Source: Bactericera cockerelli
Lineage: Eukaryota > Arthropoda > Insecta > Hemiptera > Triozidae
NCBI GenBank assembly: GCA_024516035.1
Contig: CM044963.1
Location: 25,377,935-25,441,934, forward strand
Reading direction: 5' to 3'
DNA: 64,000 nucleotides
Part shown: one piece after another, positions 53,349 to 62,987 of the stretch
Position numbering within the stretch: position 1 is the first letter of the stretch
How the letters are laid out: every line of letters starts with the position of its first letter
The notes under the pieces: model-generated
The model's input: the letters and a program-made list of their open reading frames with translations, nothing else
What the model was told of the DNA's origin: nothing
The model's database searches: none
Made by a program: the position numbers and the translations under genes

Positions 53349-53924
53349 GATATGAACGAGGCACTAAATATCCTCATAAATGATTTCCAAATAGACACGT
53401 CTTCCACAAGAAGCAACAACTACCAGCAGAAGGACACCAAACACTACACTCCGCCCATGATGAAAGGCCCAAATTATCACAACAACGGACGTCAGAATAG
53501 TCTCCAATACTCAGGTTGGAATCAAGGCCAACAAAAACCTTTTAACAAACCATTTAACTCTAATAACAACAACAATTGGAGAAACAACAACAACAATTTC
53601 AACAACAACTGGAAAAACAACAACAATAACAACAACAACCAGCAAAACTCATGGAGATCAAACAACGGTCACAACCAAAATGTATGGGCAAAACCAACAA
53701 ACCAACCCCTTCCGAAACCAACACCAATGAGTACTACTACCAGGAACTCAAGAAACCATCACAACATCAAATTAGACCCTAATCAATATGTGGACTACTC
53801 ATATGCAAACCAAGAAGAACCTTACGAAGAAAGAACAGAAATTGAACAAGGCCCCCAGGAAATTGAAGAAGAAGAAGACCCTGGAAATTTTTGCATGCCA
53901 GCCTCGGAGACGGAACACTACTAA
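53349..53924 (+). pseudogene. gag: gag, 3' part
   Basis: Resumes gag exactly after the CCCAAG duplication with about 191 codons. The open frame visible from 53295 includes Polinton-end sequence and its ATG there is not the gag start. After NEALNILINDFQID it becomes Asn/Gln-rich (runs of NNNN between 53560 and 53640) and then acidic (EQGPQEIEEEEDPGN). No CCHC knuckle, as usual for errantiviruses. It ends at TAA 53922-53924 inside the pol overlap. Confidence 0.85.
53885..53891 (+). promoter_or_regulatory. Candidate -1 ribosomal frameshift site (A AAT TTT)
   Basis: In the gag frame the heptamer is A-AAT-TTT, fitting X-XXY-YYZ. It sits at the start of the 34-nt gag/pol overlap, and pol is in the -1 frame relative to gag. 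Confidence 0.75.
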
Positions 53925-56900
53925 ACTTAACAAACTCGGAAAACAAACTCCCTTATTTTATTGTGCCGAAATATAACTTTCGCGTTCTTATCGACACAGG
54001 GAGTACACGCTCTTTTATGAAACCCAACTTAGCACAAAAATATTTTAATAAATCCATTAGAGAAGATCCATTTTTAATCTGTACAGCTCATGGAAAAAGT
54101 GAAATTCAATACAGCATCACCATTCCAGCATTTGACATATTTAGAAGCAGCAAAACTGTCAAATTTCATCTTTTTGACTTCCACGACTTCTTTGACTGCT
54201 TAATCGGAATGGACACCCTGGAAAAAATGAAGTTATGTGTAGACATTCCAAATAATGTAATAAAAAATGAAACAACATCTATCAAACTACAATTCAGAGA
54301 AGGCAATTCAAGACTCAATGAAATCGAAATTCAACCAAGATGTGAACAAGTGATTGAACTGAAAGTAACAAATAAAAAAGATTGTGAAGCCCTATTTCCA
54401 CAAATGAAAATTGGACAATGCTCAATAGAGGAAGGCATAGTATGTGTAAAGAACGGAAAAGTCCTTTGCACCATTCAAAACCCAACCGATAAAATTGTTA
54501 AAATACGATATAAACCCTTTACCCTGAAGACTTTTAACGAAAACTTTCAAACTATAGAATTCGGCAATTTAAACAACATAACGACAAACCAGATGTTCGA
54601 CTTTACCAAACTAAGAACCAGTCACTTGAATATAGAAGAAAAAAATAAACTTGAACAATTAATATCACAATACACTGAAGTTTTCCATCAAGAAGGCAAG
54701 CCACTCACGTTCTACAACCAAGTCAAACATAAAATTATCACAACCGATGAAATCCCTGTTCATTCTAAAATGTACAGATATCCCTATGTTCATAGAGAAG
54801 AAGTTAAAAACCAACTACAAAAAATGCTTGAACAAAATATAATAAGACCATCCCAATCACCATGGTCATCCCCAATATGGGTCGTCCCTAAAAAGGCCGA
54901 CGCCTCAGGTAAAAAGAAATGGCGAATCGTAGTAGATTATAAAGGCCTAAACTCAAAAACAATTTCAGATAAATACCCCATCCCAAATATTGAAGACATT
55001 CTGGACAAACTTGGCAGATGTCAATACTTTACTACCCTCGATTTGGCGAGCGGCTATCACCAAGTAGAGATGGATGAAGACAGCATTCAGAAAACAGCGT
55101 TTTCCACAGAAAGAGGCCATTGGGAATTCCTCCGACTACCTTTTGGACTAACAAATGCACCAGCAACGTTTCAACGTGCAATGGATAACGTACTAAGTGG
55201 CCTTATCAACTCATGCTGCTTAGTATACCTTGATGACATAATCGTGTACAGTACGAGTCTCACTGAACATGTGAACAACCTCAGAAAAGTCTTTGAACGA
55301 CTCAAACAGTTCAACCTTAGAGTACAACCAGACAAATGTGAATTTCTCTGCAAAGAAGTATCCTTCCTAGGACATATAATAACACCAGACGGAATAAAAC
55401 CCAATCCAAACAAAATACAAGCCATAAAAAACTTTCCAATTCCAAAAACAAGAAAACAAATTAAAAGATTCCTTGGACTGATAGGTTACTATAGGAAATT
55501 TATCAAAGACCTCGCAAAAATTACCAAACCTTTCTCTAAAAGACTGAAAAAAGACGCCGCCATGAACCTTGATGACCCCGAATATAAAGAAGCCTTTGAA
55601 CTCTGCAAAAACATCTTAACAAATGACCCAATCCTACAGTATCCAGATTTCCATCAACCGTTCCTTCTTACCACAGACGCAAGCAACTATGCAATTGGAG
55701 CCGTACTTTCACAAGGAAAGATTGGACAAGATCTTCCAGTAGCATATGCAAGCAGAACACTTAACGAATCTGAACAAAACTATTCAACCATAGAAAAAGA
55801 AATGCTCGCTATCATCTGGGCCACAAAATACTTCCGACCATACCTCTACGGAAGGAAGTTCACGATAATCACCGACCATAAACCATTACAGTGGTTATAC
55901 TCCGTAAAAGATCCTGGCTCCAAAATAATTCGTTGGAGACTGAAAATGGAAGAATACGAATTCAATATAGTATACAAAAAAGGCGTGATGAACACTAACG
56001 CAGATGCTCTATCCCGAATAGAACTCAACAACAACGAAGGCGAATCTCCCCGACCAGGAACCAGTGGACAGACTATACCAATACCTGATTATGATGACGA
56101 TCTAGAATCTATCATTCCACAGATATCAGAAGACATGGACATCGATATAGACCTCAACGAACTAATCAATAACGCTGCAAACAACTTTGGTATAAATGAC
56201 GATACAAATCAGACAGTTCACTCGAGCGAACAAAACCCGACTGTCGGCATGCCCATCAGCGAATCTCCCGTCAACCAAGGAGCTAACCAAGTTATAATAT
56301 CATCAGTCCATCATTCAAAAGCACAAGTGACTCATAAGAACAACCTACACGGAAACAAAATGAGATATTTCGTACAACTCGACCAGCAACGCGAAGGCCT
56401 GGATATCCAAGATTTTATCAACACTTATGTTGCACCCAACGCACCGTACCACTTTTACTTCGAAAATGACCCCGAAGGAAGATTATACAAACTAATGTCA
56501 GTGGTATTACAAAATCATTATCAGAACTCGAACCTAAAATTTACAAAATGTACAAAATATCTTCGAGATATTGAAGACGACCACGAAAAAGAAAATATCG
56601 TGACATCGTTCCACGAAGGAATGTCAAACCATCGCGGAATCGACGAAATTGAAAAATGCATTAAACAATCATACTACTGGCCTAATATACGTAAAACCGT
56701 TCAAAATGTTATCAATAGATGCGAAATTTGTCAAACGGCAAAATACGACAGAAACCCAATTAAACCGAAATTTAACATCACCCCCACTGCAGTACGCCCA
56801 TTTCAGATTGTACATATCGACAGTATTTCACTAGAAACTAAGAAATTTCTCTCTATTGTGGACTCATTTTCAAAATACGCTCAAATGTACCCACTAGAAT

Positions 56901-57661
56901 GCAATCAAGCAGTAGTAATTGCTCACAACCTACTAAAATACTTAACACATCATGGTGTACCTGACATGATTATATCCGACAATGGTGGTGAATTCAACAA
57001 CAATGTTATTAAAGAACTGTTGGAGATACACAAGGTAAACTTACATTTCATCAGCTCCCAACATCCGGAATCCAACGGAATAGCAGAAAGGTTTCATTCA
57101 ACAATAGTGGAACACATCACCATTATGAACAACAGAAGGGAATTCAAAGAAGATAACATCACCTTTAAGGTACTCTACGCAGTTTTAGCGTACAATAATA
57201 CCATCCACTCTGCTCACAATATGAAACCCATAGAAATCGTTAATGGACATCTTTGTAACACTAACCCCTTTAACGTAGATTTAACAAAACAGATAGTGTC
57301 AAACTATGTAAATGATCATAAAGAGAGAACCAAATTCCTGTATCAAGACATAAACACAAAGCTTCAAACCTACAAAGAACAAAACATTGCCAAAGCAAAT
57401 AAAAATAGACATGATCCTCCAGAAATTCCTACAGAAGTCTTCGTTCATAATAGACAAAAACAAGCTAAAACGAAAAACAAATACAAAAAAGAACAAATCA
57501 CAAGCATAAACAAAGAACGACAAACAGCAAATATAATTCCTTCACACCACAATACTAAACAGAAAATTCATCTCGCTAACATAAAGAGACCAAAACGTAT
57601 CACCCGACCTGTTTCAGATGCAGTACCATCGCCATCAGACCCGGACTCCCCTACATCATAA
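53891..57661 (+). CDS. pol: Errantivirus-type Pol polyprotein
   Basis: 1256 residues in the -1 frame; the nominal start is the frameshift point, not an ATG. Aspartic protease (VLIDTGST, active Asp at about residue 35); reverse transcriptase with VVDYKGLN, LDLASGYHQ, LPFGLTNAPATFQ and YLDD at 446-449; RNase H (LTTDASNYAIGAVLSQ near 594; IITDHKPLQWL); integrase with an HHCC zinc domain (residues about 906-947, ending CEICQTAK) and DDE catalytic core (VHIDSIS near 975, SDNGGEF near 1030, GIAERF near 1067). The C-terminal tail is basic. All domains are present without stops and all key residues that I can check are intact. Would copy RNA to DNA and integrate at TACA-type targets. Confidence 0.95.
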   Translation: MHASLGDGTLLNLTNSENKLPYFIVPKYNFRVLIDTGSTRSFMKPNLAQKYFNKSIREDPFLICTAHGKSEIQYSITIPAFDIFRSSKTVKFHLFDFHDFFDCLIGMDTLEKMKLCVDIPNNVIKNETTSIKLQFREGNSRLNEIEIQPRCEQVIELKVTNKKDCEALFPQMKIGQCSIEEGIVCVKNGKVLCTIQNPTDKIVKIRYKPFTLKTFNENFQTIEFGNLNNITTNQMFDFTKLRTSHLNIEEKNKLEQLISQYTEVFHQEGKPLTFYNQVKHKIITTDEIPVHSKMYRYPYVHREEVKNQLQKMLEQNIIRPSQSPWSSPIWVVPKKADASGKKKWRIVVDYKGLNSKTISDKYPIPNIEDILDKLGRCQYFTTLDLASGYHQVEMDEDSIQKTAFSTERGHWEFLRLPFGLTNAPATFQRAMDNVLSGLINSCCLVYLDDIIVYSTSLTEHVNNLRKVFERLKQFNLRVQPDKCEFLCKEVSFLGHIITPDGIKPNPNKIQAIKNFPIPKTRKQIKRFLGLIGYYRKFIKDLAKITKPFSKRLKKDAAMNLDDPEYKEAFELCKNILTNDPILQYPDFHQPFLLTTDASNYAIGAVLSQGKIGQDLPVAYASRTLNESEQNYSTIEKEMLAIIWATKYFRPYLYGRKFTIITDHKPLQWLYSVKDPGSKIIRWRLKMEEYEFNIVYKKGVMNTNADALSRIELNNNEGESPRPGTSGQTIPIPDYDDDLESIIPQISEDMDIDIDLNELINNAANNFGINDDTNQTVHSSEQNPTVGMPISESPVNQGANQVIISSVHHSKAQVTHKNNLHGNKMRYFVQLDQQREGLDIQDFINTYVAPNAPYHFYFENDPEGRLYKLMSVVLQNHYQNSNLKFTKCTKYLRDIEDDHEKENIVTSFHEGMSNHRGIDEIEKCIKQSYYWPNIRKTVQNVINRCEICQTAKYDRNPIKPKFNITPTAVRPFQIVHIDSISLETKKFLSIVDSFSKYAQMYPLECNQAVVIAHNLLKYLTHHGVPDMIISDNGGEFNNNVIKELLEIHKVNLHFISSQHPESNGIAERFHSTIVEHITIMNNRREFKEDNITFKVLYAVLAYNNTIHSAHNMKPIEIVNGHLCNTNPFNVDLTKQIVSNYVNDHKERTKFLYQDINTKLQTYKEQNIAKANKNRHDPPEIPTEVFVHNRQKQAKTKNKYKKEQITSINKERQTANIIPSHHNTKQKIHLANIKRPKRITRPVSDAVPSPSDPDSPTS

Positions 57662-59280
57662 AGAACATCACAGAAAACCCAGGCGTTTTACCCATTAATC
57701 TTGGGAACGCAAAACTACAGAAAACATCACATACAATCGTACACTACTACAATTTGCAACCGATCCTAGACGAGCTGAACGATCTCAATAAACAATACGA
57801 CAACCTTCTAGCAACTAAAACAAATAACAGTATTTCAGAAAATTACGACAAAATTATAAACCATCTGAAGATCACAATCATCAACAAACTCAATACAATT
57901 AACTTCAACCTTCCACAGACGAGGAACAAAAGATCCCTCTTCCCACACATTGGATCATTATTAAAAACTATCACGGGCAACCTCGATGAAGAAGATGGGA
58001 CAAGATTCAGAAAGATAATAAATGATATAGAAACAAATGGACAAAACCTACAACAACAAATGAATTTGCAATATACACTGAATACAGAAACCATTAAAAG
58101 ATTCGAACTCACAATCAAGAATGTAGAACACAACGAAGAACTACTCACTCAAAGAATAACAGAAATAGCCCAAATGACTGATAAAGGTCATGACCCTTTC
58201 ATATTCATGGAACCAACATATAACCAATTGATTATTCTATATAATAACCTTTATAATATCCTACAAGAAATAGAAAATTCGCTCACATTTTGCCAAACCA
58301 AAACTTTCCACCCTAGCATTTTAAGATTTGAAGAACTCCAAATCGAACTAAACAAACTAGAGTCCCTCCATAAAGGACAAATTCCAATTAGAAACAAAAG
58401 CTTATCAGAATTACAAACACTTATCGATGCATCATGCAAAGTAAAAAACCATAAAATAATTTACTTCCTATCTTTTCCTATAAATTTTGACACTGACTTT
58501 AACCTCTACTTTTTATTACCAATTCCTACCCTTAACAACCTTGTATTTACAACGATCCTCCCTAAAAATAAATATCTCTTAAAGTCTGACAGAACCATTA
58601 AGCCTTTAAAAGAAATGTGTGCCTCAAATAACCCAATTCAATGTTTTTCTAATAATTTAGATCATAGCAACCCTGATGAATGTGAAACACAAATTTTGCA
58701 AGCTAAACAATTGACTAACTGTCAATACTCTGAACTAGAGGTGGAGGGGAATTACATTGATTACATAGCAGAAATCAACCAATATTTGGTAGTCTTCTCA
58801 AAACTAGACATTCTTAAACTTGATTTAGATACGGGTATAGAAACGAAAGAATTACAAGGAATTTTCCTAATAGAATTGACAAATGGAAAATTAATTTATA
58901 GAGATGAACTTTTGGACTTTCAACAAGTTTCTTCTGGAAAACCATTCATTTTAAACAATATAAATGTAAATATAACTAAATTCTCTGATATTAAGATCAA
59001 ATTGAAAAACCTTCGTCTTGATGATATTCAACTGAACCAAATAATACCCAAAGCAAAGACACCCGAGAAAATTTACAATTGGAGACTTGTTGAATGGCCC
59101 TACCTAATTTTAATTGTATTTATGTTAGTTTTAAGTTTAGTTATAAGAACGTATTTCTGTGTGATATTTGAAAAAATGTGGAAAGCAAAACCAATTAACA
59201 ATCCTATATCAAATTCGGTAAACATTAACTTAGAAGAATTGCATCCAAAAATCAGTCTCCCAGAGGGAGCCAAAATCTAA
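57580..59280 (+). CDS. env: Envelope (F-like fusion glycoprotein) of an errantivirus
   Basis: The frame is open from 57580 and overlaps the end of pol; about 508 codons follow 57754. There is no in-frame ATG before the conserved N-terminal text (GVLPINLGNAKL, IVHYYNL), so translation probably needs a spliced start. A 3' splice-like CCTGTTTCAG ends at 57617. Features: furin-type site RNKRS near 57919 followed by a hydrophobic FPHIGSLLKTITG fusion-peptide region; long coiled-coil-like helix (IKRFELTIKNVEHNEELLTQ); several Cys residues; C-terminal membrane anchor (YLILIVFMLVLSLVI) and a short cytoplasmic tail. This architecture matches gypsy Env / baculovirus F relatives. No disruption seen. Confidence 0.85.
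   Translation, partial: HKETKTYHPTCFRCSTIAIRPGLPYIIKNITENPGVLPINLGNAKLQKTSHTIVHYYNLQPILDELNDLNKQYDNLLATKTNNSISENYDKIINHLKITIINKLNTINFNLPQTRNKRSLFPHIGSLLKTITGNLDEEDGTRFRKIINDIETNGQNLQQQMNLQYTLNTETIKRFELTIKNVEHNEELLTQRITEIAQMTDKGHDPFIFMEPTYNQLIILYNNLYNILQEIENSLTFCQTKTFHPSILRFEELQIELNKLESLHKGQIPIRNKSLSELQTLIDASCKVKNHKIIYFLSFPINFDTDFNLYFLLPIPTLNNLVFTTILPKNKYLLKSDRTIKPLKEMCASNNPIQCFSNNLDHSNPDECETQILQAKQLTNCQYSELEVEGNYIDYIAEINQYLVVFSKLDILKLDLDTGIETKELQGIFLIELTNGKLIYRDELLDFQQVSSGKPFILNNINVNITKFSDIKIKLKNLRLDDIQLNQIIPKAKTPEKIYNWRLVEWPYLILIVFMLVLSLVIRTYFCVIFEKMWKAKPINNPISNSVNINLEELHPKISLPEGAKI
57608..57617 (+). promoter_or_regulatory. Candidate env 3' splice acceptor
   Basis: CCTGTTTCAG, a pyrimidine-rich stretch ending in AG, lies within the open env frame and upstream of the first conserved env residues. 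The donor would be in the leader or early gag. Confidence 0.4.
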
Positions 59281-59289
59281 CGGTGGAGG
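59281..59289 (+). promoter_or_regulatory. Polypurine tract
   Basis: CGGTGGAGG, one base after the env stop and directly before the 3' LTR, as expected for plus-strand priming. Confidence 0.7.
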
Positions 59290-59515
59290 AGTAACAGCAC
59301 TCAAAAGTGCTGACTTTCAATAATATATTACCTATCATCCTCTCATTGTTCTAGTTCTTAAGTTAGTCTTAGAGTTGCCAGTGCATCGAGCACACGTAAT
59401 ATCTATTCTTTTATATTAATAAACTTCTAGTATTTAATCTTAATAATTATATTTGTTCTTATTTAAAATAATAAACCTTTTTAAAAAGCCCTTCCTTGGC
59501 TTCACTCTTGTAATT
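59290..59515 (+). repeat. 3' LTR
   Basis: 226 bp, apparently identical to 45271-45496; followed by the TACA duplication. Confidence 0.93.
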
Positions 59516-59844
59516 TACATACATAGGTAGACATGGTATTCTAGAACTGTAACATACGTCTTTTATTATTATGTATGTTAGCAAAGAACATAACTTATCA
59601 GATATTATATTCAAGTATGTGTAACATGGGACATGGAACTTTTTTTTTGAGTTCACGTTTATTAGCATAATTTAATAATTTGTTCTAATAAAAAAATTAA
59701 AATTATTAATGAAACTAAAAATATTAAAAAATGAAATTACATAAGTTAGAATTATATCTGGAGTAAATTATACATATTGTAATTTTAAGTTTTGTAAATA
59801 AAGTTGATATTAAAAAAAAAAAAAAATCAAAAAAAAATAGTCTC
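59516..59844. other. Right flank with A-rich tail
   Basis: AT-rich sequence ending GTAAATAAAGTTGATATTAA and A runs at 59810-59836, which looks like the 3' end of an older retroposed sequence. Confidence 0.45.
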
Positions 59845-60188
59845 ATGAATATAAGGAAAACTCAGTACTTAGCATTAGATAAAGACTTAAATAGGGATGT
59901 GTGGGGCAAAGGCTACAAGATAGTATGTAAAAAGTTTAATTTATTACCGATAGTGAAACTAAATCAGGACGAAAAAAATGAAATCGCGAAGGAATTATTT
60001 CCTGAAAATGAGAAAGTTGAATGGGATAGATTGGAAGTAGAGAAGTGTGAGATACCATTGTTCAGTATGGATGAGGCGGCCAAGGCTTTCAGTAGTTTAA
60101 AAAATAAAAAGGCCCCCGGCCCCGATGGTCTCAACGCGGAGGTTGTTAAAATATTTTTTGAAATGGCCCCTAATGTATGTCTGGAATT
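59845..60188 (+). pseudogene. R1-like LINE ORF2 fragment, runs into the assembly gap
   Basis: Reads KELFPENEKVEW and EAAKAFSSLKNKKAPGPDGL followed by NAEVVKIFFEMAP, the RT N-terminal extension of R1/LOA/I-type LINEs (LFP..., KAPGPDG). The upstream endonuclease part is absent; the fragment directly follows an A-rich stretch. The frame is open up to the N gap. Confidence 0.7.
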
Positions 60189-60288
60189 NNNNNNNNNNNN
60201 NNNNNNNNNNNNNNNNNNNNNNNNNNNNNNNNNNNNNNNNNNNNNNNNNNNNNNNNNNNNNNNNNNNNNNNNNNNNNNNNNNNNNNNN
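60189..60288. other. Assembly gap (100 N)
   Basis: Exactly 100 N, a conventional placeholder, so the true size is probably unknown. It interrupts a LINE. Confidence 0.99.
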
Positions 60289-60412
60289 TAGCAAGGCAAC
60301 AAGTACTCCTTGTGCTACCCATCTGGTGATGTTTCTAAAAAGAAATGCAGGCGCCTATATATTTTGGCTACAAAATAATTCCATAGATGTTTTTTCAAAT
60401 TTAAATAAATAA
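60289..60412 (+). pseudogene. Possible 3' end of the same LINE
   Basis: After the gap one frame reads THLVMFLKRNAGAYIFWLQN and then IDVFSNLNK-stop. The position and flavour resemble the last residues of R1/I-type ORF2. If correct, the gap hides most of the RT. Confidence 0.35.
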
Positions 60413-60946
60413 TCATTTTTGTATGTGATTATGTAGGTATTTAAACTAGTGGTTCTGTGAACTGTAAACCTCACACAGATTCAACTATCGCATTATAAAT
60501 GCTTAATCAAGCATGAAGACATCAAGACCTGTCATTCAATACCCCCCACTCGATAGGTTTTAATTAAAAAATATCAACCAGCTTTCTTTTTTGGCCCGTT
60601 TTCGATTTTTTACCAAAGTGCAACCCCCTTAGCTTTCACGAGCACCAAATTTTACAACAAAACTCAAATATATTTTCTCAAAGACTTCACTAAATTTTAA
60701 GAGTCTTGCTTTATTCAATAAAAATAGAAAAATCGTTTTCAATTTTCACCAAAACGGCCCCCATTTGGCCCCGAGTGGCCCGAATCGGCCCAAAAACTAT
60801 AGGTAAAATTCCAGATCACCATTAAATATGTATACTAAATTTCAACAATTTTGAAGAATCCGGTCGAGAGTTATCGCGGAACAGACAGACACACAGACAG
60901 ACAAACGAAAGCCAAATCGTCCAGTATGCAAGTTAAAACAGAGTTA
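60413..60946. other. LINE-like 3' UTR or other repeat
   Basis: No gene. CGGTCGAGAGTTATCGCGGA, then ACAGACAGACACACAGACAG at about 60865-60905, is the type of sequence seen in many arthropod transposon UTRs. Confidence 0.4.
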
Positions 60947-60985
60947 AGTGGCAGAGAATGCCTAAGGCATTAACTTCGCCCCGGA
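60947..60985 (+). repeat. Palindromic LINE 3'-end motif
   Basis: AGTGGCAGAGAATGCCTAAG, then GCATTAACTTCGCCCC; it is followed by a GTAATAAAAAAAATT end. Here it is in plus orientation. Confidence 0.5.
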
Positions 60986-61659
60986 TTACAAACAATTGTA
61001 ATAAAAAAAATTAATATTTCTTTTTGTACATATTTCTAAGTTTTTTTTTTTACACTAACTTTTAACACGTGAGTATTATCACTTGCCGATGTAATTATTC
61101 AATAGTAACTTTTAAACACGTTGCACCACTTGACTGGAGCTGTAAAAAAGTTATTAATAATCCTCCATCATCATTAATTATTTGGCATAGCTTAGAGAGG
61201 TACCTACGGAGCAATGGAGATGTATGAATGCCCTCGGTCAAGTCGAATAACACGTTAAACACGTTGACCGTGGTGAAGGATTGAGTGGGTGACCACAAAC
61301 CGCTTGGGATCAAGGGTCAAGTCAAATTTATTTTTTTTCATATTGGCAGATTTCAGGGTTCCTTTAGCTTCGAAACTTAGCTTCTTTTTAGGTAGATTGT
61401 GCGTTTATGAGGAAATTAGTTTATATTGGTTGAGTTTGATTTTTATTTTTTTATTTTAGGGCTACATATATATTAAGATACCTGCATTTGTATCTATGAA
61501 ATTTATGTACGTACCTACCTACTCTTTCCTAGCTTTTTTGCAATCCCAAATTTTGCTCTTTCCTTGATCCGAAATATAGAAAATTTGAGATGTAGTTTAT
61601 GTGTATGTACCATTGTACCTATACATTGTACCTAATTTTCATGTTTAATTTTACAGACA
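60986..61659. other. No gene seen; possible decayed 5S-like scrap
   Basis: About 61227-61315 contains ACACGTTGACCGTGGTGAAG and GAGTGGGTGACCACAAACCG, faintly like 5S rRNA. The rest is AT-rich. Confidence 0.35.
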
Positions 61660-61668
61660 GTGTGTGTG

Positions 61669-61718
<50 letters not shown>

Positions 61719-61725
61719 GATTTAC
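61660..61725. repeat. (GT)n-(GA)n microsatellite
   Basis: A short GTGTGTGTG run passes into about 50 bp of GA repeats. Confidence 0.9.
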
Positions 61726-62287
61726 ACCTCTCTCATGTAAATTCTAAAAGGTGTGTTTAGCTGGGATCGATATAATGCATGGAAAAAAATACAAAATTCT
61801 CTCATATCTGGGTGTGTATGAACGATTTCAAATTTAAAATATTCATAAGTTCATGATTTCATATTATTAAAAGAAAAGAAAAAAAAAACACATTGATGAT
61901 AGCTTTTACGACAAAATCCTTGTGGAGATAATTTGACATGGAAGAAATATTCCAGGTAATTTGGTATTTCTTCCACAGATACACAAAAAATGTACTGAAA
62001 CAATGTTTAAACCTACAGAATTATGTATGTTCTGTGGCTAGATGGTGTGCAGCATTGAATTGAATTATCATAAATCTACACAGATTCCTAGATATGTTAC
62101 ACCTTAACCTGCCTGAGGACAGATAGATAATCTCTTAACCCTTCTGTGAATCAAAATTTATACTTCACGTTTTTTTACATGAAAGGTCAGTCGATTTGAG
62201 GGTCTTACTCTGAATTTGCTGGCAACTGAAAAACCAGATACACACCAAAATTAACCTCACCCAGCCTACGTTGTAATGGTTGCATCA
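61726..62287. other. No gene seen
   Basis: AT-rich. 62262-62287 (CCCAGCCTACGTTGTAATGG) may be the head of a SINE-C truncated by the following SINE-F. Confidence 0.4.
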
Positions 62288-62585
62288 TAAGAGCGCGCGA
62301 TTACCTCAGTGGTTAAGCACTCGCTTGTAATGCGGAAGGTCCCGGGTTCGAACCCCCGTGCCGCCAAAATTTGTTTTCTTAATTCTGTTACAATTGTTTG
62401 TAAGGGATAACTTCCGGTGCGCTTGTGTTGACCCAGCACTTGATTGGGAAATATTGTGTCACTTCTCGCCCATCAGAAGGGAGGCATACTACGGGATGGG
62501 TAGGCTACAGCACAGACCACAAACGTCTACAGTAGCTCCTGTTTCATGGCTACGAAATAAAAACGGCTGTGAAATACTCATCTTT
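62288..62585 (+). repeat. SINE-F copy 2 (tRNA-derived)
   Basis: GCGCGCGATTACCTCAGTGG, CTTGTAATGCGGAAGGTCCC and GGGTTCGAACCCCCGTGCCG; body as in 25732-26010, ending GGCTGTGAAATACTCAT. Confidence 0.8.
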
Positions 62586-62649
62586 AAAAAATAATGTTTG
62601 TCTAGCCTTACAAAGCAGATAAGTTCGTGTTGATGTAATACCTGTTAAA

Positions 62650-62956
62650 GGAACCAGGGTATGTTGTTGATGGTCCTGATCCTACAATCTGGTGAAGTCG
62701 ACAGTGAAGAAATAAGATTACAAATCAAAGGTCAAAAGAATTCATGTGATCTTAAATCCTTTTTATGAACAAACCAGATCCAGACAACATTGTCTTGGCA
62801 CCTTTTGTGTAAAGGATTAAGTGGCAGATGTTTTAAGAGAGAACGCTTATAATTTTACTTGTAAGAATCATTTATTAGAACTGCCACTGGCTGCCCTCAT
62901 CACACCAATATTGTACATTATCAACTGGCCGCTCTTGCCATTACCAATATTCTACA
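62650..62956 (-). repeat. Possible 3' LTR of the next Ty3-type element
   Basis: On the minus strand a purine run (GAAGAGAGATGT) downstream of the integrase stop is followed by TGTAGAATATTGGTAATGGC and, later, an AATAAA. The end near CCATCAACAACA is only a guess. The matching 5' LTR lies outside the window. Confidence 0.3.
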
Positions 62957-62987
62957 ACATCTCTCTTCTCATAAAAAATTGAACGCA

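Larger units (their letters stand above)
45271..59515 (+). mobile_element. Errantivirus-like (gypsy) endogenous retrovirus, nested with a Polinton
   Basis: Two 226-bp LTRs (45271-45496 and 59290-59515) start AGTAACAGC and end TGTAATT; I found no difference between them by eye. TACA flanks both sides (45267-45270 and 59516-59519), the 4-bp duplication typical of gypsy errantiviruses. Primer binding site, gag, pol, env and polypurine tract are in standard order. Without the 6.5-kb Polinton insertion in gag the provirus would be about 7.7 kb. Confidence 0.93.
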
